Part shown: in pieces, positions 1 through 9,400 of the stretch
Position numbering within the stretch: the stretch's first letter is position 1
Layout: each line of letters starts with the position of its first letter
Translations under genes and position numbers: made by a program
The notes under the pieces: generated by a model
Told to the model about the DNA's origin: nothing
The model's input: the letters and a program-made list of their open reading frames with translations, nothing else
The model's database searches: none
Assembly (NCBI GenBank): GCA_016872115.1
Contig: VHBC01000018.1
Coordinates: 1 to 44,489, forward strand
DNA from: Sphingomonadales bacterium
Lineage (GTDB): Bacteria; Bacteroidota; Bacteroidia; Flavobacteriales_D; Crocinitomicaceae
Direction of reading: 5' to 3'
DNA length: 44,489 nucleotides

Positions 1-789
1 GGTGAAATAGAACCTGATAAAGGAAAAATTGTCATTGGTGAAACCGTCGTCTTTGGTTATTACTCCCAAGAATTAATGGAAGTGGATCCCGACATGAAGG
101 TGATTGATGTTGTCCGAGAAGTTGCTGAGTTTATCCCACTCGAAAAAGGACGACAGCTTTCTGCGGCGCAGCTATTGGAGCGCTTTTTATTTCCGCGCGA
201 CATGCATTATCATTTTGTGCACAAGCTAAGTGGAGGCGAACGTCGTCGACTCAAACTTTTGCGCGTCCTGATGCTCAATCCGAATTTCCTCATTTTAGAT
301 GAGCCAACCAATGACCTCGATATTTTTGCAATGGCCGTATTGGAGGAATACTTGCGGTTATTCCAAGGTAGTTTAATCGTGGTGTCTCACGACCGCTATT
401 TTATGGATAAAATGGTGGATCATCTATTTGTATTTCAAGGAGAAGGAAAAATCAAAGACATCACTGGAAATTACCATTCCTATAGAATGGCACTACAACA
501 AAACCATCGCGAGCAAAAGCAAATACCAAAGGCGGATATGCCGCCTGTTCTGAAGTCAGAACAACCTGAAAAAAGGCGTAAAATGAGTTTCAAAGAGAAG
601 CAAGAGTTTGAGCAAATTGAAAAAGAACTTCCGGTATTAGAACAAGAAAAGGAGCTTTTGAGTGCTGAGCTTTCAAGTGGTGCACTCAGCAATGACTTGT
701 TACTTGAAAAAGGTGCACGCCTTGGTCAGGTTGTTGCGCAAATTGATGAATTTACCATGCGTTGGCTTGAGCTTTCAGAATTAACTTAG
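1..789 (+). CDS. ABC-F family ATPase (Uup-like), 5' end outside window
   Basis: The open frame enters the window at base 1, so the N-terminal part, including the first Walker A, is missing; 262 residues are visible. It carries the second nucleotide-binding domain's signature (LSGGERRRLKLLRVL), Walker B (FLILDEPTNDLD) and switch histidine (VVSHDRYFMD). A charged, Lys/Glu-rich C-terminal tail follows and is predicted to form a coiled coil (about the last 80 residues). No membrane segments are seen, as expected for ABC-F proteins, which act on ribosomes or, for Uup, also on branched DNA. The C-terminal coiled coil favours the Uup subgroup over EttA, but the exact subfamily is an inference. The stop codon overlaps the convergent ABC permease gene by 9 bases. 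Confidence 0.88.
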   Translation, partial: GEIEPDKGKIVIGETVVFGYYSQELMEVDPDMKVIDVVREVAEFIPLEKGRQLSAAQLLERFLFPRDMHYHFVHKLSGGERRRLKLLRVLMLNPNFLILDEPTNDLDIFAMAVLEEYLRLFQGSLIVVSHDRYFMDKMVDHLFVFQGEGKIKDITGNYHSYRMALQQNHREQKQIPKADMPPVLKSEQPEKRRKMSFKEKQEFEQIEKELPVLEQEKELLSAELSSGALSNDLLLEKGARLGQVVAQIDEFTMRWLELSELT

Positions 790-1971
790 GATATTCGTTT
801 CTTTTCCAAATTGTTTGTAAGAAAGGCCAATAGCGAGTGCAGCAAGCAAACACATGACGCCAAAAACACTGCCAAAATATAGCCAGGAAAGTGTGCCAGC
901 TACCAGTTCTTTGGTAGCCAAAACGACATTCACCACGGGAATGAAAGTGGTATTCAAATTGAGTTCTATACCTGGAAAGAAACCAATCATAGCGGGTAAG
1001 ACCATAACGATATTCAATGGCGTGATGATGCTCTGCGCCTCCTTAAAACTTTTGGCATAAATAGCAATTGGAATCATGACACCCGAAAAGAAAATCACGA
1101 GCGGCAATAATAGCGCAAACATAGATAATATAAATACTGGCGTTAGTACACTATGAATGACGTCAAGCAGTTCTTTATTAGCAGCTAAATCGAGAAATTC
1201 AATCGAGATAAATAAGCCGATGAGTGCGCAAGTTGCTGCAAGCATTCCAGAACATACCACCACCAACATTTTACCAATTAAAATTTTCCAGCGGCTTACT
1301 GGTACGGTAAGAAGGGTTTCTAGGGTGCCACGTTCTTTTTCTCCTGTAAAAAGATCAATTGCCGGATACATACAGCCAATAAAACCAAAAGCAATGAAAA
1401 TATACGGCAGAAAGCCACCGGCTAATTGACCCACCATTTTTTTGTCGCTTGCGCAATTGATGGTGTTGATGCTTAAGGGTTTAACTTGCTCTGGACGCAA
1501 GCCAAGCGTTTGAAGACGTTCCGCTTCAGCAAAAGCCTGCAAGCTTGCCCCGTATTGTTGTGCTCGTTCCGCACGGCCCACTTCAGAGGCGTCCAGAAGC
1601 CAAGTGAGTGGCACTGTTTGTTGTGTTTTTCTAAGATCGGCTTCGTTAAACGGCACAAGTAAACCCAATTGAATTTGATCAGACTCAATGCCTTTTTTTA
1701 AGTCAGCGCTATCCTTAAATACAAGTATTTTCTTTGGACCAAGTTCCTTGGGTATTTGTTCAAGCTGTTTTGAAAATCTTCTTGATTGATCCCCGACGAT
1801 CCCAATTTTCATGGTTTTCTCGCTGGCACTTTCTTCAAAAGATTTGGATACTTCAACAAAAACGTTTAAAGTGATCGGAAAAACCAATACTGGAATCACC
1901 AACATTGTCATTAATGTGCGCTTGTCCCGTAGGGTATCGAGGAGTTCTTTTCGGAAAATGCGGAAAATCAT
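781..1971 (-). CDS. ABC-2 type transporter permease (NatB-like)
   Basis: This 396-residue membrane protein starts MIFRIFRKELLDTLRDKRT, the usual cytoplasmic start of NatB/YhaP-type ABC-2 permeases. It has one N-terminal membrane segment (about residues 20-40), a long extracytoplasmic domain (about 45-180) and a cluster of hydrophobic segments from about 185 to 390. The conserved stretch FTGEKERGTLETLLTVP lies before the second segment group. Its ATG overlaps the stop of the upstream ATPase gene in an ATGA arrangement, so the two are translationally coupled and should form one exporter. NatAB exports sodium in Bacillus, but the substrate here cannot be read from sequence. Confidence 0.88.
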   Translation of the reverse strand: MIFRIFRKELLDTLRDKRTLMTMLVIPVLVFPITLNVFVEVSKSFEESASEKTMKIGIVGDQSRRFSKQLEQIPKELGPKKILVFKDSADLKKGIESDQIQLGLLVPFNEADLRKTQQTVPLTWLLDASEVGRAERAQQYGASLQAFAEAERLQTLGLRPEQVKPLSINTINCASDKKMVGQLAGGFLPYIFIAFGFIGCMYPAIDLFTGEKERGTLETLLTVPVSRWKILIGKMLVVVCSGMLAATCALIGLFISIEFLDLAANKELLDVIHSVLTPVFILSMFALLLPLVIFFSGVMIPIAIYAKSFKEAQSIITPLNIVMVLPAMIGFFPGIELNLNTTFIPVVNVVLATKELVAGTLSWLYFGSVFGVMCLLAALAIGLSYKQFGKETNILS

Positions 1972-2741
1972 AAGGCTGAATTTGGTGCTTGAACTATACG
2001 GATGAATTCTTCGGTGAGATTGGACGTTTGCATTTGCGTCCTAAAATCGGACATGGTTCCGTTGAATTTAAGTTGGCCTTGGTGAATAATGGCGAGGTCG
2101 TCGCAGAGGAGGTCAACCTCACTCATGATATGACTTGAGAATATAACTGTTTTACCTTGTTCTTTGCAAGAGCGGATCAGTTTGATGATGTTTTCTGCGG
2201 TTATAACATCGAGGCCACTGGTGGGTTCGTCAAAGATGACCACACTCGGGTCGTGAATCATGGTGCGGCAAATAGATACTTTTTGTTTCATACCTGTACT
2301 GAGCTTGCCTATGCGCTTGTGCAAGAAGTCTTGCATGTTCAGGAGGGTAAAAAGTTCTTCTTTACGCTTTTCACGCATGTGCTTGTCTACGCCATATAAA
2401 TCGGCATAGTAATCAATGACCTCAATTGGTGTCAGACGGGCATACAAACCTGTAGAACCTGTCAAAAAACCAATATGCTTGCGCGCTTCTTGGGGCTCTT
2501 TTAGAGCGTCTATGCCATTGATTTGAATTTGACCGCTTGTTGGTGCAATGAGTGTTGCGATCATGCGCAGGCTCGTGGTTTTACCCGCGCCGTTTGGTCC
2601 AAGTAAGGAAAAAATGCGTCCAGGTTGACAAGTAAAACTGAGGTCTTGGACAGCGGTGGCAATTTTTTGATCGGTGTTGAGTTCTTTGCGCTGCTGTTTG
2701 GTGAGTGCAAAAGTTTTGTGAAGGTTTTCTATTTTTATCAT
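1968..2741 (-). CDS. ABC transporter ATP-binding protein (NatA-like)
   Basis: This 257-residue ATPase subunit has Walker A GPNGAGKT (residues 48-55), signature LSTGMK (147-152) and Walker B VVIFDEP (167-173), followed by SGLD and the switch region SSHIMSEVD. It energises the permease encoded immediately downstream, with which it shares a 4-base ATGA overlap. It begins only 3 bases after the rlmN stop, so it is probably co-transcribed with dnaN and rlmN. The family assignment is secure. The NatA-type exporter label rests on the partner permease and is an inference. Confidence 0.9.
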   Translation of the reverse strand: MIKIENLHKTFALTKQQRKELNTDQKIATAVQDLSFTCQPGRIFSLLGPNGAGKTTSLRMIATLIAPTSGQIQINGIDALKEPQEARKHIGFLTGSTGLYARLTPIEVIDYYADLYGVDKHMREKRKEELFTLLNMQDFLHKRIGKLSTGMKQKVSICRTMIHDPSVVIFDEPTSGLDVITAENIIKLIRSCKEQGKTVIFSSHIMSEVDLLCDDLAIIHQGQLKFNGTMSDFRTQMQTSNLTEEFIRIVQAPNSAL

Positions 2742-2744
2742 TGG

Positions 2745-3821
2745 CTAAAATTTCAAAGCGCGTTCATTTGGGGCAATGGCTTTGTTTTTGTTGGCGAGTT
2801 GACCACACGCTGCATCGATGTCTTTGCCGCGGCTTCTGCGAACATTTACGATGAGATTCAGGGACTCTAGGTATTGTGCAAAGGCTTCAACCTTACGGGC
2901 ATCAGCTTGCTGATAAATACCGTCGTCAATGGGGTTGTATTCAATGATATTGATTTTGCAAGGAACGCATTTGGCAAATTGAGCCAATTCTCTGGCGTCG
3001 GCTAAATCGTCATTAAAATCTTTGAAAATAATGTATTCAAAAGTAACTCTTGAGCCTGTTTTTTCATGGAAATATTGGAGTGCCTCAGAGAGCGATTGTA
3101 GGTTATTGCTTTCGTTGATTTCCATGATCTGATTGCGCTTTTGGTCGTTGGCGGCATGCAAGGAGAGCGCTAAATTAAACTTCACGTTGTCGTCGCCGAG
3201 TTTGGTCATCATTTTGGCAATTCCAGCGGTGGAAACCGTAATGCGCCGTGGGGAAATGCCTAGGCCGTCGGGACTGCACAGGCGGTCAATGGAATGCAAA
3301 ACATTTTTGTAATTGAGCAAGGGCTCTCCCATACCCATGTAGACGATATTACTGAGGTTCTGCTGGTAGTGCGCTTGGGCTTGGTTGTTGAGGTGAACGA
3401 CTTGGTCGACAATTTCGCCAGCACTGAGGTTGCGCATGAGCTTGAGGCGGCCAGTAGCGCAAAATTTACAAGCTAAACTGCAACCGACTTGAGAGGATAT
3501 GCAAGCGGTCATGCGCGAACTAGTCGGTATCAGGACGCCCTCGATAACTTTGGCGTCGTCAACGGTAAAAGCGCTTTTGATGGTGCGGTCTTTACTGATT
3601 TGTTGGTCTTGTAAGGAAATGAAATCAATAAAATAATGTGCGGATAGCCAGGCGCGAAAAGCGAGGCTAAGGTTACTCATTTGATCAAAGGAGTGTGCAT
3701 TTTTTTGCCACAGCCACTCCCAAACTTGCTTTGCCCGAAACGGTTTTTCACCAAATTCAGTAAAGCTCGTTTTGAGCTCCTCCAAAGAGAGGTTGCGAAT
3801 ATTGGTTAAGGTGTTGTTCAT
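2745..3821 (-). CDS. rlmN: Dual-specificity 23S rRNA/tRNA adenine-C2 methyltransferase RlmN
   Basis: A radical-SAM methyltransferase of 358 residues that methylates C2 of an adenosine in the 23S rRNA peptidyl-transferase centre and of A37 in some tRNAs. The 4Fe-4S cluster motif CxxxCxxC is at C114, C118 and C121. The two further cysteines expected for the RlmN mechanism are present at C107 (TACISSQVGC) and C339 (DIDAACGQL). YMGMGEPLLN, the family's GEP motif, is also present. It lies 5 bases after dnaN and 3 bases before the ABC ATPase, in one tight operon. Length and residues are complete for the family. Confidence 0.97.
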   Translation of the reverse strand: MNNTLTNIRNLSLEELKTSFTEFGEKPFRAKQVWEWLWQKNAHSFDQMSNLSLAFRAWLSAHYFIDFISLQDQQISKDRTIKSAFTVDDAKVIEGVLIPTSSRMTACISSQVGCSLACKFCATGRLKLMRNLSAGEIVDQVVHLNNQAQAHYQQNLSNIVYMGMGEPLLNYKNVLHSIDRLCSPDGLGISPRRITVSTAGIAKMMTKLGDDNVKFNLALSLHAANDQKRNQIMEINESNNLQSLSEALQYFHEKTGSRVTFEYIIFKDFNDDLADARELAQFAKCVPCKINIIEYNPIDDGIYQQADARKVEAFAQYLESLNLIVNVRRSRGKDIDAACGQLANKNKAIAPNERALKF

Positions 3822-3826
3822 GCTGC

Positions 3827-4945
3827 CTAGCGATTGAGCATCACGGGCATCACGAGCATGAGGATGTCCTCGTGGGCGTTGTCTTGGGTTGCTGGAGTTA
3901 GCAAGCCTGCGCGGCTTGGTTCAGACATAGATAACTTGATTTCGTCGGCATCTAGGTTGCTGAGCATCTCGAGTAAGAAACGAGAGTTGAAACCGATTTC
4001 GAGGTCGTCACCGTCGTAGTTGCAAGTGAGTCTTTCAGTGGCTTCATTGGCGAAGTCGATGTCTTCGGCAAAAAGTGAGAGCTCGGAGCCCGCCAACTTG
4101 AGGCGAATTTGATGCGTTGTTTTGTTTGAAAAAATAGAGACGCGTTTGATTGAAGACAAAAACTGGCTTCGGTCTATGGTCAGGACGTTCGGATTTTCTT
4201 TTGGAATTACAGCTTCGTAGTTAGGGTATTTGCCATCTATGAGTCGGCAAACCAATACGAGGTCAGAGAAAGTGAATACAGCGTTTGATTCGTTGTACTC
4301 CATAAGGATTTCTTCATCGCCACGTAAATTGGACTTGAGTAAGTTGAGTGGTTTTTTTGGAAGTATAAAAGCCGAACCACCACTGGCATCTGCATCTGTT
4401 CTTTTGTAGCGAACCAATTTGTGCGCGTCGGTGGCTACAAAGGTAATTTCTGAGCCAGCGAATTGGCAGTACACACCGCTCATGACAGGGCGGAGGTCGT
4501 CGTTGCCGGTAGCGAATAAAGTTTTGTTAATGGCTTTAGCTAAAGTAGCACCTGATAATTTGATGGCGCTTTTGTTGGCGAGTTCAGGAACTTTGGGAAA
4601 TTCTTCGCCGTTGAAACCAACCATTCTTGATTTGCCATTGTCATAAGCGATTTCGATCTGAAAATTGGTCGTATTTACTTTAAATGTGCAAGGTTGGTCT
4701 GGTAAGTTTTTGAGCACATCTAGCAATAATTTGGCTGGAATGGCAATTTTGCCATTTTGTTCAGATTGCACCTCTAATTTGGTCATCATGGTGGTTTCTA
4801 AATCAGAGATAGACACCGTAAGCATTCCATCGGTGATTTCGAAAAGAAAGTTATCGAGAATAGGAAGTGTATTGCTGGTGTTGAGCACACCTGATATGCT
4901 TTGAAGGTGGCGAAGTAGGGTGGTGCTAGATGCAATGAAATTCAT
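3827..4945 (-). CDS. dnaN: DNA polymerase III subunit beta (sliding clamp)
   Basis: A 372-residue protein with the three-domain clamp architecture. It starts MNFIASSTTLLRHLQSISGVL and contains the conserved central stretch FATGNDDLRPVMSGVY and the C-terminal end MLVMPVMLNR, which forms part of the hydrophobic partner-binding groove. It encircles DNA and tethers polymerase III and other clamp partners. It is the first gene of the minus-strand run with rlmN and the ABC exporter. It is not next to dnaA or recF within the window. A TAACTTTG element lies 19 bases upstream of the ATG, so this is probably the operon's main start. Confidence 0.97.
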   Translation of the reverse strand: MNFIASSTTLLRHLQSISGVLNTSNTLPILDNFLFEITDGMLTVSISDLETTMMTKLEVQSEQNGKIAIPAKLLLDVLKNLPDQPCTFKVNTTNFQIEIAYDNGKSRMVGFNGEEFPKVPELANKSAIKLSGATLAKAINKTLFATGNDDLRPVMSGVYCQFAGSEITFVATDAHKLVRYKRTDADASGGSAFILPKKPLNLLKSNLRGDEEILMEYNESNAVFTFSDLVLVCRLIDGKYPNYEAVIPKENPNVLTIDRSQFLSSIKRVSIFSNKTTHQIRLKLAGSELSLFAEDIDFANEATERLTCNYDGDDLEIGFNSRFLLEMLSNLDADEIKLSMSEPSRAGLLTPATQDNAHEDILMLVMPVMLNR

Positions 4946-4963
4946 GACAATAAATTTGATTTA

Positions 4964-4990
4964 CAAAGTTAACATTTAGCTGCAATACAA
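4964..4990 (-). promoter_or_regulatory. Candidate promoter of the dnaN operon
   Basis: On the minus strand, TAACTTTG (4971-4964) matches the Bacteroidota -7 element TAnnTTTG. A TTG at 4990-4988 lies 16 bases upstream of it, and another at 4997-4995 lies 23 bases upstream. The position, about 20 bases before the dnaN ATG, is suitable. The spacing is at the edge of the usual range, so this is a pattern match only. Confidence 0.5.
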
Positions 4991-5042
4991 GTTGCAATTG
5001 AAGTCAGAGATATGAACAATTTCAAAAGAGTTTCAACACCTT

Positions 5043-5141
5043 TTACTGAGTAGAGAAATGACTGCGCAAATACACTTTCAACGCTTCCCGATGTAGGACT
5101 TGCTCGGCAAGGGCTTCTTTGTAATCGAATTTATCTTGCAA
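5043..5141 (-). CDS. Possible 32-residue peptide or gene remnant
   Basis: In the dnaN upstream gap, the minus strand holds an open frame of 32 codons starting at TTG (5141-5139) and ending at TAA (5045-5043). It reads like real protein: an amphipathic, charged sequence including KEALAEQVLHREALKVYLRS and no low-complexity bias. A TAG lies directly before the TTG, so the frame cannot extend further. There is no ATG and I do not recognise the sequence. It could be a short gene, the tail of a decayed gene, or chance. It overlaps the promoter elements proposed for the divergent sugar transferase. Confidence 0.25.
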   Translation of the reverse strand: MQDKFDYKEALAEQVLHREALKVYLRSHFSTQ

Positions 5142-5162
5142 CTATAGTTTTGTTTAGCTTTG
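5118..5162 (+). promoter_or_regulatory. Candidate tandem promoters for the sugar transferase gene
   Basis: TTTG at 5118-5121 is followed after 23 bases by TAGTTTTG (5145-5152), which fits TTG-N17-23-TAnnTTTG. A second perfect -7 match, TAGCTTTG, lies at 5155-5162, but its upstream TTG is weaker (5136-5138, spacing 16). The first would give a leader of roughly 15 bases before the ATG at 5175. Confidence 0.45.
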
Positions 5163-5174
5163 TACGAAGTTACG

Positions 5175-5765
5175 ATGAAAAGAGCATTTGACATACTTAT
5201 TTCACTTTTTGTAATTGCCTGCTTTTTGCCGTTTGGCATCTTGCTCGTCCTACTCATTGTAGCAGAATCCAAAGGTGGTGCTTTTTATTTTCAAGAGCGT
5301 GTTGGACTCAATGGCCGGTTGTTTAAGCTTATCAAGTTCAGGTCAATGCGTGTCAATGCCGACAAAGGCAGTCAAATCACCATCGGCGACCGAGATCCGC
5401 GCATCACCCGCACAGGTTTCTTTATTCGCAGATTCAAACTCGATGAATTCCCTCAGTTTGTCAACGTCTTGAAAGGAGACATGAGCATTGTCGGTCCGCG
5501 CCCAGAGGTTCCGTATTATGTGGCCATGTACACAAAAGCGCAACGCCAAATACTCAAAGTAAAACCGGGCATAACCGATTATGCCAGTATTGCCTACTTT
5601 CATGAAAATGAACTTTTAGCCAAAGCCGCAGACCCACAAAAAACCTACATCGAGGAGGTTATGCCTGCCAAATTGGCCTTAAATCAGCGCTATATTTCAA
5701 ATCCGAGCCGTTTTAAGGACCTCGAGATCATGTGGCTTACGGCCAAAAAAATACTTGGATTTTAA
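5175..5765 (+). CDS. Bacterial sugar transferase (small phosphoglycosyl transferase)
   Basis: This 196-residue protein belongs to the PF02397 family, which transfers a sugar-1-phosphate from a nucleotide sugar to undecaprenyl phosphate and so begins capsule, O-antigen or glycoprotein glycan assembly at the inner membrane. It has one N-terminal hydrophobic re-entrant segment (about residues 8-30), KFRSM (54-58), the catalytic Asp-Glu pair (D90, E91, in KLDEFPQ) and KGDMSIVGPRP (100-110). It is the short form without the extra N-terminal membrane domain of WcaJ/WbaP. I chose the ATG at 5175 (MKRAFDILIS) over an in-frame TTG 15 bases upstream because family members start here. No other glycan genes are adjacent, and its stop overlaps the convergent RluA-type gene. 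Confidence 0.92.
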   Translation: MKRAFDILISLFVIACFLPFGILLVLLIVAESKGGAFYFQERVGLNGRLFKLIKFRSMRVNADKGSQITIGDRDPRITRTGFFIRRFKLDEFPQFVNVLKGDMSIVGPRPEVPYYVAMYTKAQRQILKVKPGITDYASIAYFHENELLAKAADPQKTYIEEVMPAKLALNQRYISNPSRFKDLEIMWLTAKKILGF

Positions 5766-6442
5766 TTTTTTTCAAAAGCAGTCCAGATGCCAATTTGCGG
5801 CAAGGGTGCTACTACAGAAATCGTTTCTTTCGTTGTAGGATGCTCAAAGCGAAGTGTTCTGGCGTGCAAACAAATAGAGCCGTCTGGGTTGGAACGTTTG
5901 TCGCCATATTTGAGGTCCCCTTTGATCACAGCGCCCATATGCGCCAATTGGCACCTGATCTGATGGTGTCTGCCCGTTTCCAATTGAATTTCAAGTAGAA
6001 AATAGCGCTCAGAACTGCCAACGAGCGCATAGTGCAGAATGGCTTTTTTTGCACCGGGTGAATTTTCAGCGACCACATAACTTTTATTTTGCGCTTCATT
6101 TTTTTTGAGAAAGTCAACGAGTGTACCCTTGGGTTTGCTCGGTTTTTGCCCAACAATTGCCCAATAAACTTTATTGGTTTCTTTGTTGCGGAATTGGGCG
6201 TTGAGTCGTTCTAATGCTTTACTGGTCCTGGCAAAAACAAGCGCGCCGCTCGTTGGCCTGTCTAGGCGGTGCACCACGCCCAAAAATACATTACCTGGTT
6301 TTTGGTACTTTTCTTTCAAGTAGGTCTTGATGAGGTCAGGCAAGGTGGCGTCGCCAGTTTTGTCACCTTGGGTGAGTTCCGAGGGTAATTTATTGACCAC
6401 AATGATGTGGTTGTCTTCGTATAGGATGCGCTCCGAAATCAT
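5762..6442 (-). CDS. RluA-family RNA pseudouridine synthase
   Basis: A 226-residue protein with the RluA catalytic motif HRLDRPTSG (59-67; catalytic D61) and the downstream HQIRCQLAHMG block typical of this family. No S4 RNA-binding domain precedes the catalytic domain, so it resembles short RluA/RluC-type enzymes. Whether it modifies rRNA or tRNA, and at which position, cannot be told from sequence. Its ATG overlaps the stop of ccsBA by 4 bases (ATGA), implying translational coupling. The 3' end overlaps the convergent sugar transferase stop by 4 bases. Confidence 0.93.
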   Translation of the reverse strand: MISERILYEDNHIIVVNKLPSELTQGDKTGDATLPDLIKTYLKEKYQKPGNVFLGVVHRLDRPTSGALVFARTSKALERLNAQFRNKETNKVYWAIVGQKPSKPKGTLVDFLKKNEAQNKSYVVAENSPGAKKAILHYALVGSSERYFLLEIQLETGRHHQIRCQLAHMGAVIKGDLKYGDKRSNPDGSICLHARTLRFEHPTTKETISVVAPLPQIGIWTAFEKN

Positions 6443-9400
6443 GAATTGAGCAAAGCTTCTTTTTGCAATTTTTCAATTTGGCGGTTACGTAAATAAGCAA
6501 GCAAAGTAAGTACCGCAAAAATGATGATCAGGTAAATGAGCCAAGTAGGGAACTGACCAAGGCCCTCACCTTGCGCATAGGAATGCAAGCCCACCAACAT
6601 AAAATTCACACCAAAGAAAGTAAAGAGGATGGCAGCATACCCCCAAAAGGAGAGAGCGTTGAACAGGAAGCGACCTTGGAGCCCTGGAATGAGTCTGAAG
6701 TGTAAAATGACAGCATAGACAAGCACTGATACCAAAGCCCAGGTTTCTTTGGGGTCCCAGCCCCAATAGCGGCCCCATGATTCGTTGGCCCAAACGCCAC
6801 CCAGAAAAGTTCCGATAGTCAGCATATAGAGCCCAATAGTCATGGTCATTTCTGAGATATAGGTAATTTCTTGAATGTTTAGTCGGATGAGTGCTGCCGA
6901 CTTTTGCGATTGCAATAAATACAGCTTGAGATTGATCAGTCCAAGTATGAAAGCCAGTCCCAAAAAGCCGTAACTGCCAGTAATTATAGCTACGTGGATC
7001 ATGAGCCAATAGGACTTCAAGACGGGAACCAACGGCGTAATTTCTGGGTCCATGAGGTTCATTTCTGATACCCAAAGCATAAGGGCAGCTAGTACGGTTG
7101 CACCTGCCAAAACAACTTGGTTTTTCTTGGCAAAAACAAATCCGGCAATCATGGTGACCCAACCAATGAAAACAATGGCCTCATAGCCGTTGCTCCAAGG
7201 TGCGTGACCAGAAATAAGCCAGCGCATGCCTAAACCAATGCCATGGAAAATAAATGTAAAGATAGTCAAGCCAATCAGGATGCGTTTTGGCCATTTGAGT
7301 TTGGCTTGGTTGCGCTCGGTTCTAAAAAAGATACCGATAAAAAATACGATGAGTAGCAGCATTCCACTCAATAAATAGAGCTGATACGACCGTTTAAAAA
7401 CCTGCATTTTGTTGTAGCGAATTTCCATTTGAACAATGCTCTCTGAAGGTGCTAAAGCTTTCCCTGCTTGGCGTTGAAATGCTTTGAATTCGGTCATCAA
7501 ATCATTGGCCTGTCCAAACGATTGTATTTCTCCACCCTCGTGGACTGCCGACAAATAATTCACGAATAGCTTGGAGGAGAGGGTGTCTTTTTGTTGATTC
7601 AGTTCTATACTGAGCGGCACATACCAGGTATGGTTTGGATCATTTTTAGCGGGAATTACGCGCATGAATTGCCACATAAAAATGTTGTTGGCAACCTCGT
7701 ATTTTTCGTTGAGCTTGATCAGTTTTTTATCAAATTCGTTGCGTTGCGACTCTAATTTTTGGTGCGCCGTTTTGTATTGAGCCAACCATTTAAATTCCGA
7801 ATTTTTCGAGGTAAGCGACATCATGCTCTCAAATTCTTTCAATTTGAGAGGCTCACGTAAATTGCGTGGAATCTGAATAAAGGGTTTATTCACCCAATAG
7901 GATGGATACATATGCAAACCCAGGATAAACTGAACTGCGTTCAAATCTTTGTATTTGTAGTCGTGGGTGAGTTTGCGCGTGAGCTGATCGGCGAGGGTAT
8001 GGAAAGGCACAATTCTACCTTCGTAGTCCTGTACCAATAAGGAAGCTAATTCTTCGGCGTGATCCTTACTGACTTCGTAATGTTGGGGTTTGGTTGTCGC
8101 CACCGTTTGCTCTGCATGGTTGTGATCACTTTGGTTGTGTTGGGCAAAGGTGTTGCCTGCAAGCAATAGGATGACACTTAAACTTGCTTTTTTGACCTTG
8201 ATTTTCTGCAGTTGTTCGGAAAGAAAAGCAAAACGACCAGCAGGGGCAAAGAGCGATAAAATCATGGCCAAGGCCATGAGTAGGTAACCAAAATACGTAA
8301 TATTGGTTCCAAGTGCATCATGGTTGACGCTCAGCACGGTGCCTTCTTCGTTCTGAGGGGTGCTTGGGTCGTCTAGTTCATAGGACGACTGAAAAAAGCG
8401 GTAGCCGTCGTAGTCAATGACGTTATTCATGAATACGCGGCGGTCTAGTTTGACGTTGTTGCGGGGATCTTCAAGAGTAAGTTCGCTTTCAAAAGAAGAT
8501 GGCGCATTGGAGCCAGGATATTTGTCAAGTCTGAAATCTCGACAACGCACAAAGAAGGGGATATTTTTTTGAATGGAGCCGTATTCTAATTGATACACCA
8601 CCCCATTCATGGCAAAACGCTCTGGTTTGGGGAATTTACCGATGCCGCCTTCTAGTCGGATTTTTTTGCTGGCTTTGCCATCGTTAAGTTCGACCGTGAG
8701 GTAATCCTTACCTGTTTTTTTAACAGGCGCCTTGACGAGCATTTTCTTGGCATGGGGAATGAGTCTTTTGTATACAACCTGCTGACCACCCACCAAATAA
8801 AGTGAGAAAGTCTTGAATTCAGACCATTCATTGAGCGGATAATTAATGTAAAGACTATCGGCAGGAGCTTGACCACTTGCGCGTACTTTTTCCATTTCCG
8901 TCATAGGCAAAGACTTCATTTCTAAACTTGGATACACCCAAGTTTTATCGTCTCTGACTTGCAAATAAACACCTGGTGCTTGGTTAGGCGCATTTGGACG
9001 TTGTGCTGAAAAATAAAAAGGCGTGGTACCTACCATCAAGATATCCTCTTCAGTTAAAAAGTTCGATTTTTTACCCTCCGTAACGATTTCGAGCGCATTT
9101 TCTTTGAATTTCTGATTGACTTGCAGTGAGTCTATGCGATCAGACATGAAATCGATGTAACGAATAGTAATTTCTTTTTTGCCAATATTCGTTTGATACT
9201 CGAAATCATTGTTGTTGAATTCGCTCAAATAAGTTTTCCAGGCCTGAAGAGCGGTGGCGCCATTTTTTTGTGAGATATCCTGCGCGTTGATAAGTAAATA
9301 AGGATCTGCCGTATGAATAAAGTTGTTACTCTCTCCTTCTTTAATGACCATTTGCCCCTCAAAACTGATGTAGCGCGTAATGGCTGCTCCGGCAAGTATG

